NCBI GenBank assembly: GCA_902518955.1
Contig: CABYIR010000002.1
Coordinates: forward strand, 1-48,890
Reading direction: 5' to 3'
Source: an uncultured Pelagibacteraceae bacterium
GTDB lineage: Bacteria; Pseudomonadota; Alphaproteobacteria; Pelagibacterales; AG-422-B15
DNA: 48,890 nt
Part shown: one piece after another, positions 10,591 to 19,833 of the stretch
Numbering within the stretch: the first letter of the stretch is position 1
Layout: each line of letters begins with the position of its first letter
Notes under the pieces: generated by a model
Seen by the model: only the letters and a program-made list of their open reading frames with translations
What the model was told of the DNA's origin: nothing
The model's database searches: none
Position numbers and translations under genes: made by a program

Positions 10591-10638
10591 GATAAAGCGG
10601 AAGAAAAATTAAGGGGAGTTAAAAATCTTCCGCTTATC
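10591..10638. repeat. 13-bp stem-loop in the sdhB-smr intergenic region
   Basis: GATAAAGCGGAAGA (10591-10604) pairs with TCTTCCGCTTATC (10626-10638) with a single bulged A, enclosing a 21-nt loop that contains AAGGGGAG. There is no poly-T on either side. The function is unknown; it lies in the 236-nt gap between sdhB and the convergent smr gene. Confidence 0.55.
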
Positions 10639-10709
10639 TGAGAGGATATATAATTAAATATTCAAAATTTACTAAGTTAGAATCATGCCAATATGACAAC
10701 TAGCATCTA

Positions 10710-10943
10710 CTAATATTTTTTTTCAATTTTTACGACAAAACTCCCACCATGCCAGCTCATCTCATGGTATTTTATTTGATGAGAATTTTCTGACCAATAG
10801 GGAAACTCTTTTCTAATCTGGCCACTTTTGCCAGTTATTACTTCAACTTTATTAATATTATCACTGTAAGCCTTATTTATAAATTCATTAAACTCATCGT
10901 AAGCTTCTTCAAGAGTTAAATCATGTAGATCAAGTTTTCGCAT
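10710..10943 (-). CDS. Small stand-alone Smr-domain protein
   Basis: The 77-residue product matches a minimal Smr (small MutS-related) domain. It has LDLHDLTLEEA at the N terminus, VEVITGKSGQIRKEFPYW in the middle, and a C-terminal WHGGSFVVKI in place of the usual HGGxGAxxV. Smr domains are nucleic-acid-binding or endonuclease modules; the LDxH and HGG motifs are the conserved ones. It lacks the long N-terminal region seen in most alphaproteobacterial Smr proteins. It is transcribed alone, towards sdhB and away from mmsA. The substrate is unknown. Confidence 0.75.
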   Translation of the reverse strand: MRKLDLHDLTLEEAYDEFNEFINKAYSDNINKVEVITGKSGQIRKEFPYWSENSHQIKYHEMSWHGGSFVVKIEKKY

Positions 10944-10976
10944 TGCGCCATATCATTTCTTGTGTCATATTTTATG

Positions 10977-10982
10977 TATAAT
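10977..10982 (+). promoter_or_regulatory. Candidate -10 box of mmsA
   Basis: A perfect TATAAT ends 13 nt before the mmsA ATG, so a transcript from it would have a leader of only about 7 nt. I could not find a convincing -35 box at the right distance. It may be a chance match in AT-rich DNA. Confidence 0.3.
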
Positions 10983-10995
10983 TTTTATAATTAAT

Positions 10996-12489
10996 ATGAA
11001 AAAAATTAACCAATTTATAGATGGCAAAGAATATTTAAGCAAGTCAGATAGACTGGGAGATATATTCAATCCAGCCCAGGGTGAAAAAATTGCTGAAGTT
11101 AGTCTAGCAAACAAAAGTGATGTAGGCGCTGCCATAGAAAGTGCCTTGAATGTAAAACAAAAATGGGCTTCTACTCCACCTTTAACTCGTTCAAGAATTT
11201 TCTTTAAATTTAAAGAACTTATTTTAAGAGATATGGATAAATTGGCCCGCGCTCTTACTGAAGAGCATGGCAAGATACTAAGTGACTCTCAAGGTTCGAT
11301 CACTAGGGGCATGGAAGTTGTAGAGTTTGCATGTGGAATTCCTCATCTTTTAAAGGGAGAATTTTCTGAAAATGTTGGATCTGAAATAGATAGTTGGAGC
11401 ATGAGACAACCTCTGGGTATCTCGGTTGGGATTTCTCCTTTTAATTTTCCTGCAATGGTTCCAATGTGGATGTTTGTTGTGTCTATTGCATGTGGAAATT
11501 GTTTTATTTTAAAACCAAGTGAAAAAGATCCTACAGTTCCTATGATGTTGGCTGAGCTTTTAATTGAAGCTGGCCTGCCAGATGGAGTTTTTAACGTTAT
11601 CAATGGAGATAAAGAAGCAGTGGATTTATTAATTACAAACCCACATGTAGACTCTGTTAGTTTTGTGGGTTCAACTCCAGTTGCAGAATATATTTATCAT
11701 ACGTCAACACAGCATAATAAAAGAGTTCAATCTTTAGGGGGTGCAAAAAATCATATGGTTATTATGCCAGATGCTGATCTTGATCAAGTAGTTGATGGAC
11801 TTATGGGCGCTGGTTATGGTTCTGCCGGTGAGAGATGTATGGCCTTATCTGTTGCAGTTGCAGTAGGAGATGTTGGAGATAAATTAATTGAAAAACTTAC
11901 ACCTCGAGTTCAATCACTAAAAGTTGGACCAGGAACAGATCCTGAAGTTGAAATGGGACCGGTTATTAGTAAACAACATTTGAACAAAGTTAGATCTTAT
12001 GTAGATTCTGGTGTTGAAGAAGGAGCCAAGCTTATTGTTGATGGTAGACCTATATCACTTCAAGGGTATGAAAATGGATATTTTATTGGCGGCTGCTTAT
12101 TTGATAATGTTACAAGTGAGATGAAAATTTATAAGGAAGAGATTTTTGGTCCTGTATTATCTGTAGTTAGAAAACCAACATTTGATGATGCGCTTGAAAT
12201 GCTTAATAATCATGAGTTTGGAAATGGGACTACAATTTATACTCGTGATGGTGACACAGCTCGTGCATTTACCAACAAATGTCAAATTGGAATGGTTGGA
12301 GTAAATGTTCCAATTCCAGTACCAATGGCATTTCATAGTTTTGGAGGCTGGAAAAGGTCATTATTTGGTGACCACGCTATGCATGGAATGGAGGGTGTAA
12401 GGTTCTTTACAAGGCTTAAAACTGTCACTTCAAGATGGCCTACAGGAATTCGTAAAGGTGCAGAGTTTATTATACCCACTATGAAATAA
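10996..12489 (+). CDS. mmsA: Methylmalonate-semialdehyde dehydrogenase (CoA-acylating)
   Basis: MmsA converts methylmalonate semialdehyde (from valine) or malonate semialdehyde to propionyl-CoA or acetyl-CoA with NAD+ and CoA, releasing CO2. The aldehyde dehydrogenase fold shows GISPFNFPAMVPMWM, LKPSEKDP, FVGSTPVAEYI, and the catalytic cysteine in GSAGERCMALS. The MmsA-type ending is VPIPVPMAFHSFGGWKRS...GMEGVRFFTRLKTVTSRWP. I chose the ATG at 10996; an in-frame TTG at 10960 would add 12 hydrophobic residues not expected in the family. Length is 497, as usual. It is a single gene between smr (divergent) and mdh. Confidence 0.93.
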   Translation: MKKINQFIDGKEYLSKSDRLGDIFNPAQGEKIAEVSLANKSDVGAAIESALNVKQKWASTPPLTRSRIFFKFKELILRDMDKLARALTEEHGKILSDSQGSITRGMEVVEFACGIPHLLKGEFSENVGSEIDSWSMRQPLGISVGISPFNFPAMVPMWMFVVSIACGNCFILKPSEKDPTVPMMLAELLIEAGLPDGVFNVINGDKEAVDLLITNPHVDSVSFVGSTPVAEYIYHTSTQHNKRVQSLGGAKNHMVIMPDADLDQVVDGLMGAGYGSAGERCMALSVAVAVGDVGDKLIEKLTPRVQSLKVGPGTDPEVEMGPVISKQHLNKVRSYVDSGVEEGAKLIVDGRPISLQGYENGYFIGGCLFDNVTSEMKIYKEEIFGPVLSVVRKPTFDDALEMLNNHEFGNGTTIYTRDGDTARAFTNKCQIGMVGVNVPIPVPMAFHSFGGWKRSLFGDHAMHGMEGVRFFTRLKTVTSRWPTGIRKGAEFIIPTMK

Positions 12490-12555
12490 AGTTTATATTT
12501 CTGACTTGATTTTAAGTTCTATCTGTTTAGTTTACGCACTAAAGATAATTCTAAT

Positions 12556-13518
12556 ATGACAAAACCAAAAATTTCTTTAATTGGAGCTGGCCAAATAGGT
12601 GGAACTTTAGCTCATTTAATTGCTTTAAAAGAGTTAGGTGATGTAATTTTATTTGATGTAGCTGAAGGTATAGCAAAAGGTAAGGCTCTAGATTTATCCC
12701 AATCAACAGCAATTGACGGATTGAATGTAAGCATCACTGGAACTAATAATTATAACGATACAAGTAATTCAGACGTAATCATTATTACCGCAGGTGTTCC
12801 AAGAAAACCTGGAATGACAAGAGATGACCTGCTCGGCATAAACTTGAAAATTATTAAGCAAGTAGCTGAGGGAATTAAAGATACTTCTCCAAATGCTTTC
12901 GTAATATGTATTACAAATCCACTAGATGTCATTGTTATGGCGCTACAGAAATATTCTGGACTTCCAAAAAATAAAGTTATTGGTATGGCAGGTGTTTTAG
13001 ATACATCAAGATTTAAATTTTTTCTATCACAAGAATTAAATGTTCCAATAAGTGAAGTTGACTCATTTGTTTTAGGTGGACATGGCGATACTATGGTTCC
13101 GGTACCCAATCGTACAACTGTGTCTGGAAAACCACTTCTTGATTTTGTTAATGAGGGTAAAATTTCTGAAGAAAAATTAAATGAGATAATTGATAGAACG
13201 CGTAATGGAGGTGCAGAAGTTGTAAAACTTTTAGAGACTGGTTCTGCTTTTTATGGACCTGCAGCATCAGGCATTGAGATGGCAGAGTCTTATTTAAAAA
13301 ATTTAAGAAAGACCCTTCCTTGTGCCGCTCATTTAAATGGTCAATATGGAGTGAAGGATCTTTATGTTGGAGTACCTGTTATAATTGGTTCTAACGGAAT
13401 AGAAGAGGTTGTAGAATTGGCCTTGGACGACGAAGAAAAAAGATATTTTGATATTTCAATTGATGCTGTTAAAGAACTTTTTGATGCCGCTATTAATATT
13501 GATACAAATCTGAAATAA
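12556..13518 (+). CDS. mdh: Malate dehydrogenase
   Basis: Mdh interconverts malate and oxaloacetate with NAD+ in the TCA cycle. This is the lactate-dehydrogenase-like type usual in alphaproteobacteria: [12 protein letters not shown] for NAD binding, the substrate arginines in [14 protein letters not shown], and the catalytic histidine in [11 protein letters not shown]. Length is 320 residues. It heads the mdh-sucC-sucD-sucA-sucB-lpd operon and ends 2 nt before sucC. Confidence 0.96.
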   Translation: MTKPKISLIGAGQIGGTLAHLIALKELGDVILFDVAEGIAKGKALDLSQSTAIDGLNVSITGTNNYNDTSNSDVIIITAGVPRKPGMTRDDLLGINLKIIKQVAEGIKDTSPNAFVICITNPLDVIVMALQKYSGLPKNKVIGMAGVLDTSRFKFFLSQELNVPISEVDSFVLGGHGDTMVPVPNRTTVSGKPLLDFVNEGKISEEKLNEIIDRTRNGGAEVVKLLETGSAFYGPAASGIEMAESYLKNLRKTLPCAAHLNGQYGVKDLYVGVPVIIGSNGIEEVVELALDDEEKRYFDISIDAVKELFDAAINIDTNLK

Positions 13519-13520
13519 TT

Positions 13521-14678
13521 ATGAATATTCACGAATATCAAGCAAAAGAATTATTTAAAGAATTTGATATACCTGTATCAACGGGAACAGTCACTTTTTC
13601 TCCAAATGAAATTGATCAAGCAGTAAATGATGTTTCTGGACCTACATGGGTTGTAAAAGCACAAATTCATGCAGGAGGACGTGGAAAAGGTGGTGGAGTA
13701 AAAGTTGTACAATCTGCTGAAGAAGCAATAGAAGAATGTAAGAAAATGTTTGGAATGAATTTGATTACTCCTCAAACAGGCCCTCAAGGAAAAATTGTTC
13801 AAAGAGTTTATATTGAAAATGGATCAGATATAAAAAAAGAACTTTACTTATCATGTATAATTGACCGAGCTACTAGTAAAATAGCTTTTATAGCTTCAAA
13901 ACATGGTGGTATGGATATTGAGGCAGTTGCAGAAGAAACACCTGAAGAAATTGCTACAGTTTTTATTGAACCATCGACTGGAGTTTTAGAATCTGACATT
14001 TTAGCTATTCAAAAATGCTTAGAACTTGATGAATCAATGTATGATCAAACTAAGCACCTAGTAGAGAATCTTTATAAGTTTTTCAAAGAAAAAGACGCAA
14101 GTCTTGTTGAGATTAATCCATTAATAATTACTGATAAAGACAAGCTATTGTGTCTAGATGCTAAGGTAAATTTTGATGACAACGCTCTTTATAGGCATCC
14201 GGAGATCGAAGAACTTAGAGACCCAAATGAAGAGGATGAGTATGAGCAAGAAGCCGCAAAATTTGATTTAGCATATATCAAATTAGATGGAAATATAGGA
14301 TGTATGGTAAATGGTGCTGGGTTAGCTATGGCTAGTCTTGATATTATTAAATTATACGGTGGGGAGCCTGCAAACTTTTTAGATGTTGGCGGCGGCGCTT
14401 CAAAAGAAAAAGTTTCAAATGCCTTTAAAATTATATTATCCGATAAAGGTGTAAAAGGGATATTGGTAAATATTTTTGGAGGCATTATGAGATGTGATGT
14501 GATTGCAGAAGGTATTATTGCTGCGGCAAAAGATCTTAGTATCTCGGTTCCACTAGTTGTCAGACTCGAGGGAACAAACGTGGATAAAGGAAAAGAAATT
14601 TTAGATAATTCTGGTATCGATATTATATCAGCAACTGATCTTGATGATGCAGCAAAAAAAATTGTGGAACTCGTATAA
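13521..14678 (+). CDS. sucC: Succinyl-CoA synthetase, beta subunit
   Basis: SucC is the nucleotide- and succinate-binding subunit of the enzyme that makes ATP or GTP from succinyl-CoA. The start [12 protein letters not shown], the ATP-grasp region [16 protein letters not shown], and [12 protein letters not shown]...[13 protein letters not shown] are family hallmarks. Length is 385 residues. The stop shares one base with the sucD start, coupling synthesis of the two subunits. Confidence 0.97.
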   Translation: MNIHEYQAKELFKEFDIPVSTGTVTFSPNEIDQAVNDVSGPTWVVKAQIHAGGRGKGGGVKVVQSAEEAIEECKKMFGMNLITPQTGPQGKIVQRVYIENGSDIKKELYLSCIIDRATSKIAFIASKHGGMDIEAVAEETPEEIATVFIEPSTGVLESDILAIQKCLELDESMYDQTKHLVENLYKFFKEKDASLVEINPLIITDKDKLLCLDAKVNFDDNALYRHPEIEELRDPNEEDEYEQEAAKFDLAYIKLDGNIGCMVNGAGLAMASLDIIKLYGGEPANFLDVGGGASKEKVSNAFKIILSDKGVKGILVNIFGGIMRCDVIAEGIIAAAKDLSISVPLVVRLEGTNVDKGKEILDNSGIDIISATDLDDAAKKIVELV

Positions 14679-15553
14679 TGTCAATAATTGTCAATAAAGA
14701 TACGAAAGTTATTTGTCAGGGATTTACAGGATCCCAAGGTACTTTTCATTCAGAGCAAGCAATTAAATATGGAACCCAACTTGTTGGAGGTGTGACGCCA
14801 AAAAAAGGGGGAACCTCTCATCTTGGATTGCCTGTATTTGATACAGTAAGTGAAGCAAAAGAAAAAACTGATGCCAATGCATCTGTTATTTATGTTCCCC
14901 CACCGTTTGCAGCCGCAGCAATTGTTGAAGCAATTGAAAGTCAGATAGAATTGATAATATGTATTACAGAAGGTATCCCAGTAATAGATATGATGATGGT
15001 TAAAGATAAATTAAAATCATCTAAGTCACGTTTAATAGGACCAAACTGTCCCGGTATAATTACACCTGATGAGTGCAAGATTGGTATTATGCCTGCTCAC
15101 ATTCATAAAAAAGGTAGCGTTGGAATTGTTTCTCGATCTGGGACATTAACATATGAAGCTGTTTTTCAAACTACAGTAGCTGGCATGGGCCAATCAACGT
15201 GTGTTGGAATTGGTGGCGACCCAATCAATGGTACTAATTTTATAGACTGCTTAGATTTATTCTTAAAAGATGATGAAACTGAGTCAATTATTATGATTGG
15301 TGAAATCGGGGGCTCTGCTGAGGAAGAAGCTGCAGAATTTATTAAAAAACAATCAATTAAGAAGCCTATGGTTGGCTTTATTGCTGGAACTTCAGCACCT
15401 CCTGGTCGACGAATGGGCCATGCTGGAGCGATTGTATCTGGAGGCAAGGGCGGAGCAGATGACAAAATTGAAGCTATGAAATCTGCTGGAATGCATATTT
15501 CAAACTCCCCAGCCGCATTAGGTTCAACTTTACTTGAAGTATTGAAAGGCTAA
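14678..15553 (+). CDS. sucD: Succinyl-CoA synthetase, alpha subunit
   Basis: SucD binds CoA and carries the phosphohistidine intermediate of succinyl-CoA synthetase. It has the CoA-binding [15 protein letters not shown], the [10 protein letters not shown] loop, and the active-site histidine in [16 protein letters not shown]. Its 291 residues are the normal length. It begins inside the sucC stop codon and is followed 22 nt later by sucA. Confidence 0.97.
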   Translation: MSIIVNKDTKVICQGFTGSQGTFHSEQAIKYGTQLVGGVTPKKGGTSHLGLPVFDTVSEAKEKTDANASVIYVPPPFAAAAIVEAIESQIELIICITEGIPVIDMMMVKDKLKSSKSRLIGPNCPGIITPDECKIGIMPAHIHKKGSVGIVSRSGTLTYEAVFQTTVAGMGQSTCVGIGGDPINGTNFIDCLDLFLKDDETESIIMIGEIGGSAEEEAAEFIKKQSIKKPMVGFIAGTSAPPGRRMGHAGAIVSGGKGGADDKIEAMKSAGMHISNSPAALGSTLLEVLKG

Positions 15554-15561
15554 TTCTATTA

Positions 15562-15567
15562 TATAAT
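15562..15567 (+). promoter_or_regulatory. Candidate internal -10 box before sucA
   Basis: TATAAT ends 8 nt before the sucA ATG, in the 22-nt sucD-sucA gap. If used, it would give an almost leaderless sucA-sucB-lpd transcript. The best nearby -35 match (TTGAAA at 15542-15547) is only 14 bp away, which is too close, so confidence is low. Confidence 0.25.
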
Positions 15568-15575
15568 TTAATTGA

Positions 15576-18533
15576 ATGCCAAAATCTCCATCAAATCAAA
15601 TTTTTGATAAAACTTCTTTTTTACATGGCGCAAATGCTACGTATGTAGAAGAAATGTTTAAAAAATATTCTGATGATCCATCGTCAGTTCCAAATGATTG
15701 GGGTATTTTTTTTAATAACATTAAAGACGTAGGACTCAATTCAAGTACATACAGCGCCTCTTGGGCAAATAATGATCTCAAAGTTCAAAATGGTGACCTT
15801 ATTTCTGCTATGGATGGTAACTGGTCAAGTTTGCCAGAAAAAATAATAAAAAAAAATATTTCATATTCAATTGATGAAATTCAACAAGCAACTTTAGACT
15901 CGATTAGAGCTCTTCGGTTAATACGTGCCTTTAGAGTGAATGGTCATTTGATTGCTGATCTAGACCCATTACAATTGAGTCAAAAAAATCACCATCCTGA
16001 ATTAGATTATAGAAATTATGGATTTAATGAGAGTGATTTAGAAAAATCAATTTTCATAGATGGAAGTCTTGGTCTCGATAATACTAAGTTAAAAGAAATA
16101 ATAAAAATTCTTCATGAAACTTATTCTAGTTCGATTGGGGTAGAATTTTTACATATTCAAGATCCAGATCAGAAACAATGGGTTCAAGAAAGAATAGAAG
16201 AGGTGAGAAATAAAACGCAATTCACTGTAGCTGGTAAAAGAGCAATTTATCGTAGACTTTTAGAAGCTGAAATGTTTGAAAATTATTTAGACAAAAAATT
16301 TTTAGGAACAAAAAGATTTGGTCTTGTTGGCAGTGAGTCAACTATTCCTGGTATTGAACAAATAATTAAACAGTGCTGCCTAGCTGGTATTGAAGATGTT
16401 TATATTGGTACAGCACATAGAGGCAGACTAACACTCTTAGCGTCAGTTATGGAGGTTCCATTGAGGGCTATCATGACAAAATTTCAAGCTGGATCTGATG
16501 ATCCTAACGAGGTATTGGGTTCAGGTGATGTGAAGTATCATTTAGGGGTATCAAGTGACAGAGAGTTTGATGGAAAAAAAATTCATTTATCTCTTACCCC
16601 AAACCCCTCACACCTTGAGGCTGTAGATCCAGTAGTGATTGGTAAAGTCAGAGCAAAGCAAACGCTTAGCAAGGATAAAAATAATGAAAAAGTAATCGGT
16701 ATATTAATTCACGGAGATGCAGCCATTGCTGGACAAGGCGTCGTAGCTGAAACATTTGCGATGTCACAGTTAAGAGGTTTTAGAACTGGAGGAACTGTAC
16801 ATTTTGTAATTAATAACCAAATTGGCTTTACAACGATGCCACTCTATGGAAGATCGGCTCCATATTGCACTGAAATTGCAAAAATTGTTCAGGCCCCAAT
16901 TTTTCATGTAAATGGAGATGACCCCGAAGCTGTTGTCCATGTTTGTAGACTTGCAGCAGAATTTAGAAACAAATTTAAAACTGATGTTATAGTTGATATG
17001 TTTTGTTATCGAAGAGCGGGTCACAATGAGATGGATTTGCCTGAATTCACTCAGCCATTAATGTATAAAAAAATTAAAGAACACAGTTCAACTCTAAAAA
17101 TTTACGAAAAAAAATTGATAGGAGAAAATATATTATCTAAAGAAGACTCAATTAAATTTGAGGATGAATACAAGAATTTTCTCGATAGCGAGTTTGCTCT
17201 TTCAAAAACATATAAGTCAAATAAAGCAGACTGGCTTGAAGGTTCTTGGAAAGGCCTTTCAACTGCTTCATTCGATGCAAGAAGAGGAAAGACCGCTGTA
17301 GAAAAAAATGATTTGATATCTATTTCAGTTGCAATTCATAAATTGCCTGAAGAGTTTACCGCACATAAAAGAATAAAAAAAATATACAACGATCGATCTG
17401 TATCTGTGCTTAATGGAGTTGGAATTGATTGGGCTACAGCAGAAGCTTTAGCATTTGCTTCTTTATTATCAGAAGGTTTTGGAGTTAGATTATCTGGTCA
17501 AGATGTTGGAAGAGGAACTTTTAGTCAAAGACATGCTGTTCTTTATGATCAAGTGAATGAAGAAAGATTTGTACCCCTTAGACACTTTCAGGATCAACAA
17601 GGGCTTTTTGAAATAGTAGATAGTTTTCTATCTGAATATGGTGTTTTAGGTTTTGAGTATGGTTATTCACAAGTTGACCCAAAAACTTTGGTTTTATGGG
17701 AGGGTCAGTTTGGAGATTTTGCCAATAACGCACAAACCATAATTGATCAATTTATTACAACTGGCGAAAGAAAATGGCTAAGAATGTCTGGACTAACGTT
17801 ATTGCTTCCTCATGGCCATGAAGGACAGGGACCTGAGCACACCAGTGGAAGAGTTGAACGCTTTTTGCAAATGTGTGCAGAAGATAATATTCAAGTAATT
17901 AACTGTACTTCACCTGGAAATTACTTTCACGCACTAAGAAGACAACTTCACCGTGATTTTAGGAAACCTTTAATTATAATGACTCCTAAATCTACATTAA
18001 GACATAAAAAAAATACGTCAAAAATTGAAGATTTTATTAATGGATCTTCATTTCATCGAGTTATGAACGACCAATTAGATCAATCTAGCAAAGACAAAAT
18101 TAATCGAGTTTTACTATGTTCAGGAAAAATTTATTTCGAGATTCATGATCAGATCGAGTCTTTAGGAATTGATAATGTTGCAATTCTTAGATTAGATCAA
18201 TTATACCCGTTCCCTTATGATGCACTTAGAGATGAATTAGAATACTATAAAGATTGTGAAATCTATTGGGTACAAGAAGAGCCTTCGAATATGGGTGCTT
18301 ATTTTTTTGTGAAAGAAAGAATTGAGTCTGTAATGCATTCTCTCAATATGAAAACAAAAGAACTAATCTTTATTGGTAGACGATCTTCGGCTTCTCCTGC
18401 AACTGGAGTACAAGCTAGACATGCTCAAAATCAAAAAAATATTATTGACTTAGCAATTAAGGCTGACAAAAAAGAAATTTATGTCAATAAAGATGGTGTT
18501 TCCTTATTAAAATATGAACTCCCAATTGAATAA
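15576..18533 (+). CDS. sucA: 2-oxoglutarate dehydrogenase E1 component
   Basis: SucA is the thiamine-diphosphate-dependent E1 that decarboxylates 2-oxoglutarate and transfers the succinyl group to SucB. At the N terminus, FLHGANATYVEEMF and PNDWGIFF form the E2-binding segment. Downstream are IGTAHRGRL, LTPNPSHLEAVDPVV, GDAAIAGQGVVAET, CYRRAGHNEMDLPEFTQP, the Pyr domain with SGQDVGRGTFSQRHA, and PHGHEGQGPEHTS. Its 985 residues are in the alphaproteobacterial range. It is 26 nt from sucB. Confidence 0.97.
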   Translation: MPKSPSNQIFDKTSFLHGANATYVEEMFKKYSDDPSSVPNDWGIFFNNIKDVGLNSSTYSASWANNDLKVQNGDLISAMDGNWSSLPEKIIKKNISYSIDEIQQATLDSIRALRLIRAFRVNGHLIADLDPLQLSQKNHHPELDYRNYGFNESDLEKSIFIDGSLGLDNTKLKEIIKILHETYSSSIGVEFLHIQDPDQKQWVQERIEEVRNKTQFTVAGKRAIYRRLLEAEMFENYLDKKFLGTKRFGLVGSESTIPGIEQIIKQCCLAGIEDVYIGTAHRGRLTLLASVMEVPLRAIMTKFQAGSDDPNEVLGSGDVKYHLGVSSDREFDGKKIHLSLTPNPSHLEAVDPVVIGKVRAKQTLSKDKNNEKVIGILIHGDAAIAGQGVVAETFAMSQLRGFRTGGTVHFVINNQIGFTTMPLYGRSAPYCTEIAKIVQAPIFHVNGDDPEAVVHVCRLAAEFRNKFKTDVIVDMFCYRRAGHNEMDLPEFTQPLMYKKIKEHSSTLKIYEKKLIGENILSKEDSIKFEDEYKNFLDSEFALSKTYKSNKADWLEGSWKGLSTASFDARRGKTAVEKNDLISISVAIHKLPEEFTAHKRIKKIYNDRSVSVLNGVGIDWATAEALAFASLLSEGFGVRLSGQDVGRGTFSQRHAVLYDQVNEERFVPLRHFQDQQGLFEIVDSFLSEYGVLGFEYGYSQVDPKTLVLWEGQFGDFANNAQTIIDQFITTGERKWLRMSGLTLLLPHGHEGQGPEHTSGRVERFLQMCAEDNIQVINCTSPGNYFHALRRQLHRDFRKPLIIMTPKSTLRHKKNTSKIEDFINGSSFHRVMNDQLDQSSKDKINRVLLCSGKIYFEIHDQIESLGIDNVAILRLDQLYPFPYDALRDELEYYKDCEIYWVQEEPSNMGAYFFVKERIESVMHSLNMKTKELIFIGRRSSASPATGVQARHAQNQKNIIDLAIKADKKEIYVNKDGVSLLKYELPIE

Positions 18534-18559
18534 TAATTTTAAAGTGTTAAATAAGTTCT

Positions 18560-19831
18560 ATGTCTACTGAAATAAAAGTCCCCTCTCTAGGCGAAAGTGT
18601 TGTAGAAGCAACAGTAGCCAAGTGGTATAAAAATCAAGGAGATCATGTTGCCGTAGATGAGCCTTTAGTTGAACTTGAAACAGATAAGGTTACCCTTGAA
18701 GTTCCTTCACCATGTGGGGGACAATTAAAAATTATTTCAGCTAAAGAAGGTGAAACCGTAGAGGTTGGAGCTTTATTGGGTCAAATCACTGAAGGAGAAG
18801 AAGATAATAAGGTAAGCGAAAAAGCTATTGAAAGTGAAAATAAAATTCCTGAAAATAAACCACAAGAAATACAACAGCCTGAGACACACGATAATAACTC
18901 AGAAACTGATAAAGTAGATGTAGATAATAAAAAAGTTGTTACTAATATTGAGAAACTTTCTCCAGCTGTTAGAAAAATTATTGATGAACAGAAAATAGAT
19001 CTTTCGAATATAGAACCAAAAAGAAGTGATGGTAGAATTACAAAGGGTGATTTAATTAATAATGTTAATACTTCAGAAACGCAAACTGAAAACAATGAAC
19101 CAATCTTAAGTAATACTGACTTAAGTAATACTGAGCTTCGAAAAGAAGTGCCAATGTCTCGTTTAAGACAAACTATAGCAAAGAGATTAAAGGATGCACA
19201 AAATAATGCTGCTATTTTAACCACATTTAACGAAGTTGATATGTTTCAATTGATTGAAACAAGGAATGAATACAAAGAAAGTTTTGAATCAAAATATGGT
19301 GTAAGACTAGGTTTTATGTCTTTTTTTGTTAAAGCATGTATTACTGCATTAAAAGAAATACCAGATGTAAATGCCGAAATTCAAGATAATAAAATTATAT
19401 ACAAAAATTTTTATAATATTGGAGTTGCCGTTGGAACTGATCAAGGATTAGTGGTACCTGTGTTAAGAGATGCTGATAAAAAGTCTATAATTGAAATTGA
19501 AAAAGAAATCTTTGAGCTTGGTAATAAAGCTAGGTCAGGAAAATTAAGTATAACTGATATGCAAGAAGGTACCTTTACAGTGTCTAATGGAGGAGTATAT
19601 GGTTCACTTATGTCCACCCCAATTTTAAATCCACCTCAATCAGGTGTACTTGGTATGCATAAGATTGAAAAAAGACCAATAGTGATTGATGATGAAATTT
19701 CAATCAGACCGATGATGTATTTAGCTTTATCATATGATCATCGAATTATTGATGGTAAGGCTGCAGTAACTTTTCTTGTAAGAGTTAAAGAAGGTCTAGA
19801 AGATCCAAGAAGATTATTATTAGGTGTTTAA
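18560..19831 (+). CDS. sucB: Dihydrolipoyllysine-residue succinyltransferase (E2 of 2-oxoglutarate dehydrogenase)
   Basis: SucB is the core of the 2-oxoglutarate dehydrogenase complex. It has one lipoyl domain (residues 1 to about 77) with the lipoylated Lys43 in ETDKVTLEV, an acidic Asn/Glu-rich linker, a peripheral-subunit-binding domain ([10 protein letters not shown]...[10 protein letters not shown]), a second flexible linker, and the acyltransferase domain starting near [18 protein letters not shown]. The catalytic SYDHRIIDG motif is near the end. The second linker carries an exact 15-nt tandem duplication. Length is 423 residues. Confidence 0.96.
   Translation: MSTEIKVPSLGESVVEATVAKWYKNQGDHVAVDEPLVELETDKVTLEVPSPCGGQLKIISAKEGETVEVGALLGQITEGEEDNKVSEKAIESENKIPENKPQEIQQPETHDNNSETDKVDVDNKKVVTNIEKLSPAVRKIIDEQKIDLSNIEPKRSDGRITKGDLINNVNTSETQTENNEPILSNTDLSNTELRKEVPMSRLRQTIAKRLKDAQNNAAILTTFNEVDMFQLIETRNEYKESFESKYGVRLGFMSFFVKACITALKEIPDVNAEIQDNKIIYKNFYNIGVAVGTDQGLVVPVLRDADKKSIIEIEKEIFELGNKARSGKLSITDMQEGTFTVSNGGVYGSLMSTPILNPPQSGVLGMHKIEKRPIVIDDEISIRPMMYLALSYDHRIIDGKAAVTFLVRVKEGLEDPRRLLLGV
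19105..19134 (+). repeat. Exact 15-nt tandem duplication inside sucB
   Basis: The unit CTTAAGTAATACTGA occurs twice back to back (19105-19119 and 19120-19134). It keeps the frame and encodes two LSNT(D/E) pentapeptides in the flexible linker just before the acyltransferase domain, where length changes should be tolerated. Confidence 0.9.
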
Positions 19832-19833
19832 TT

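Noticed and set aside
12750-13109. Open frame of 119 codons on the minus strand inside mdh
   Set aside because: It lies wholly within the well-supported mdh gene, matches no family I recognise, and is Ser/Thr/Pro-rich as expected of a shadow frame.
18781-19224. Open frame of 147 codons on the minus strand inside sucB
   Set aside because: It is the complement of the acidic low-complexity linker region of sucB; its hydrophobic look is a by-product of Glu/Asn/Lys-rich codons on the other strand.
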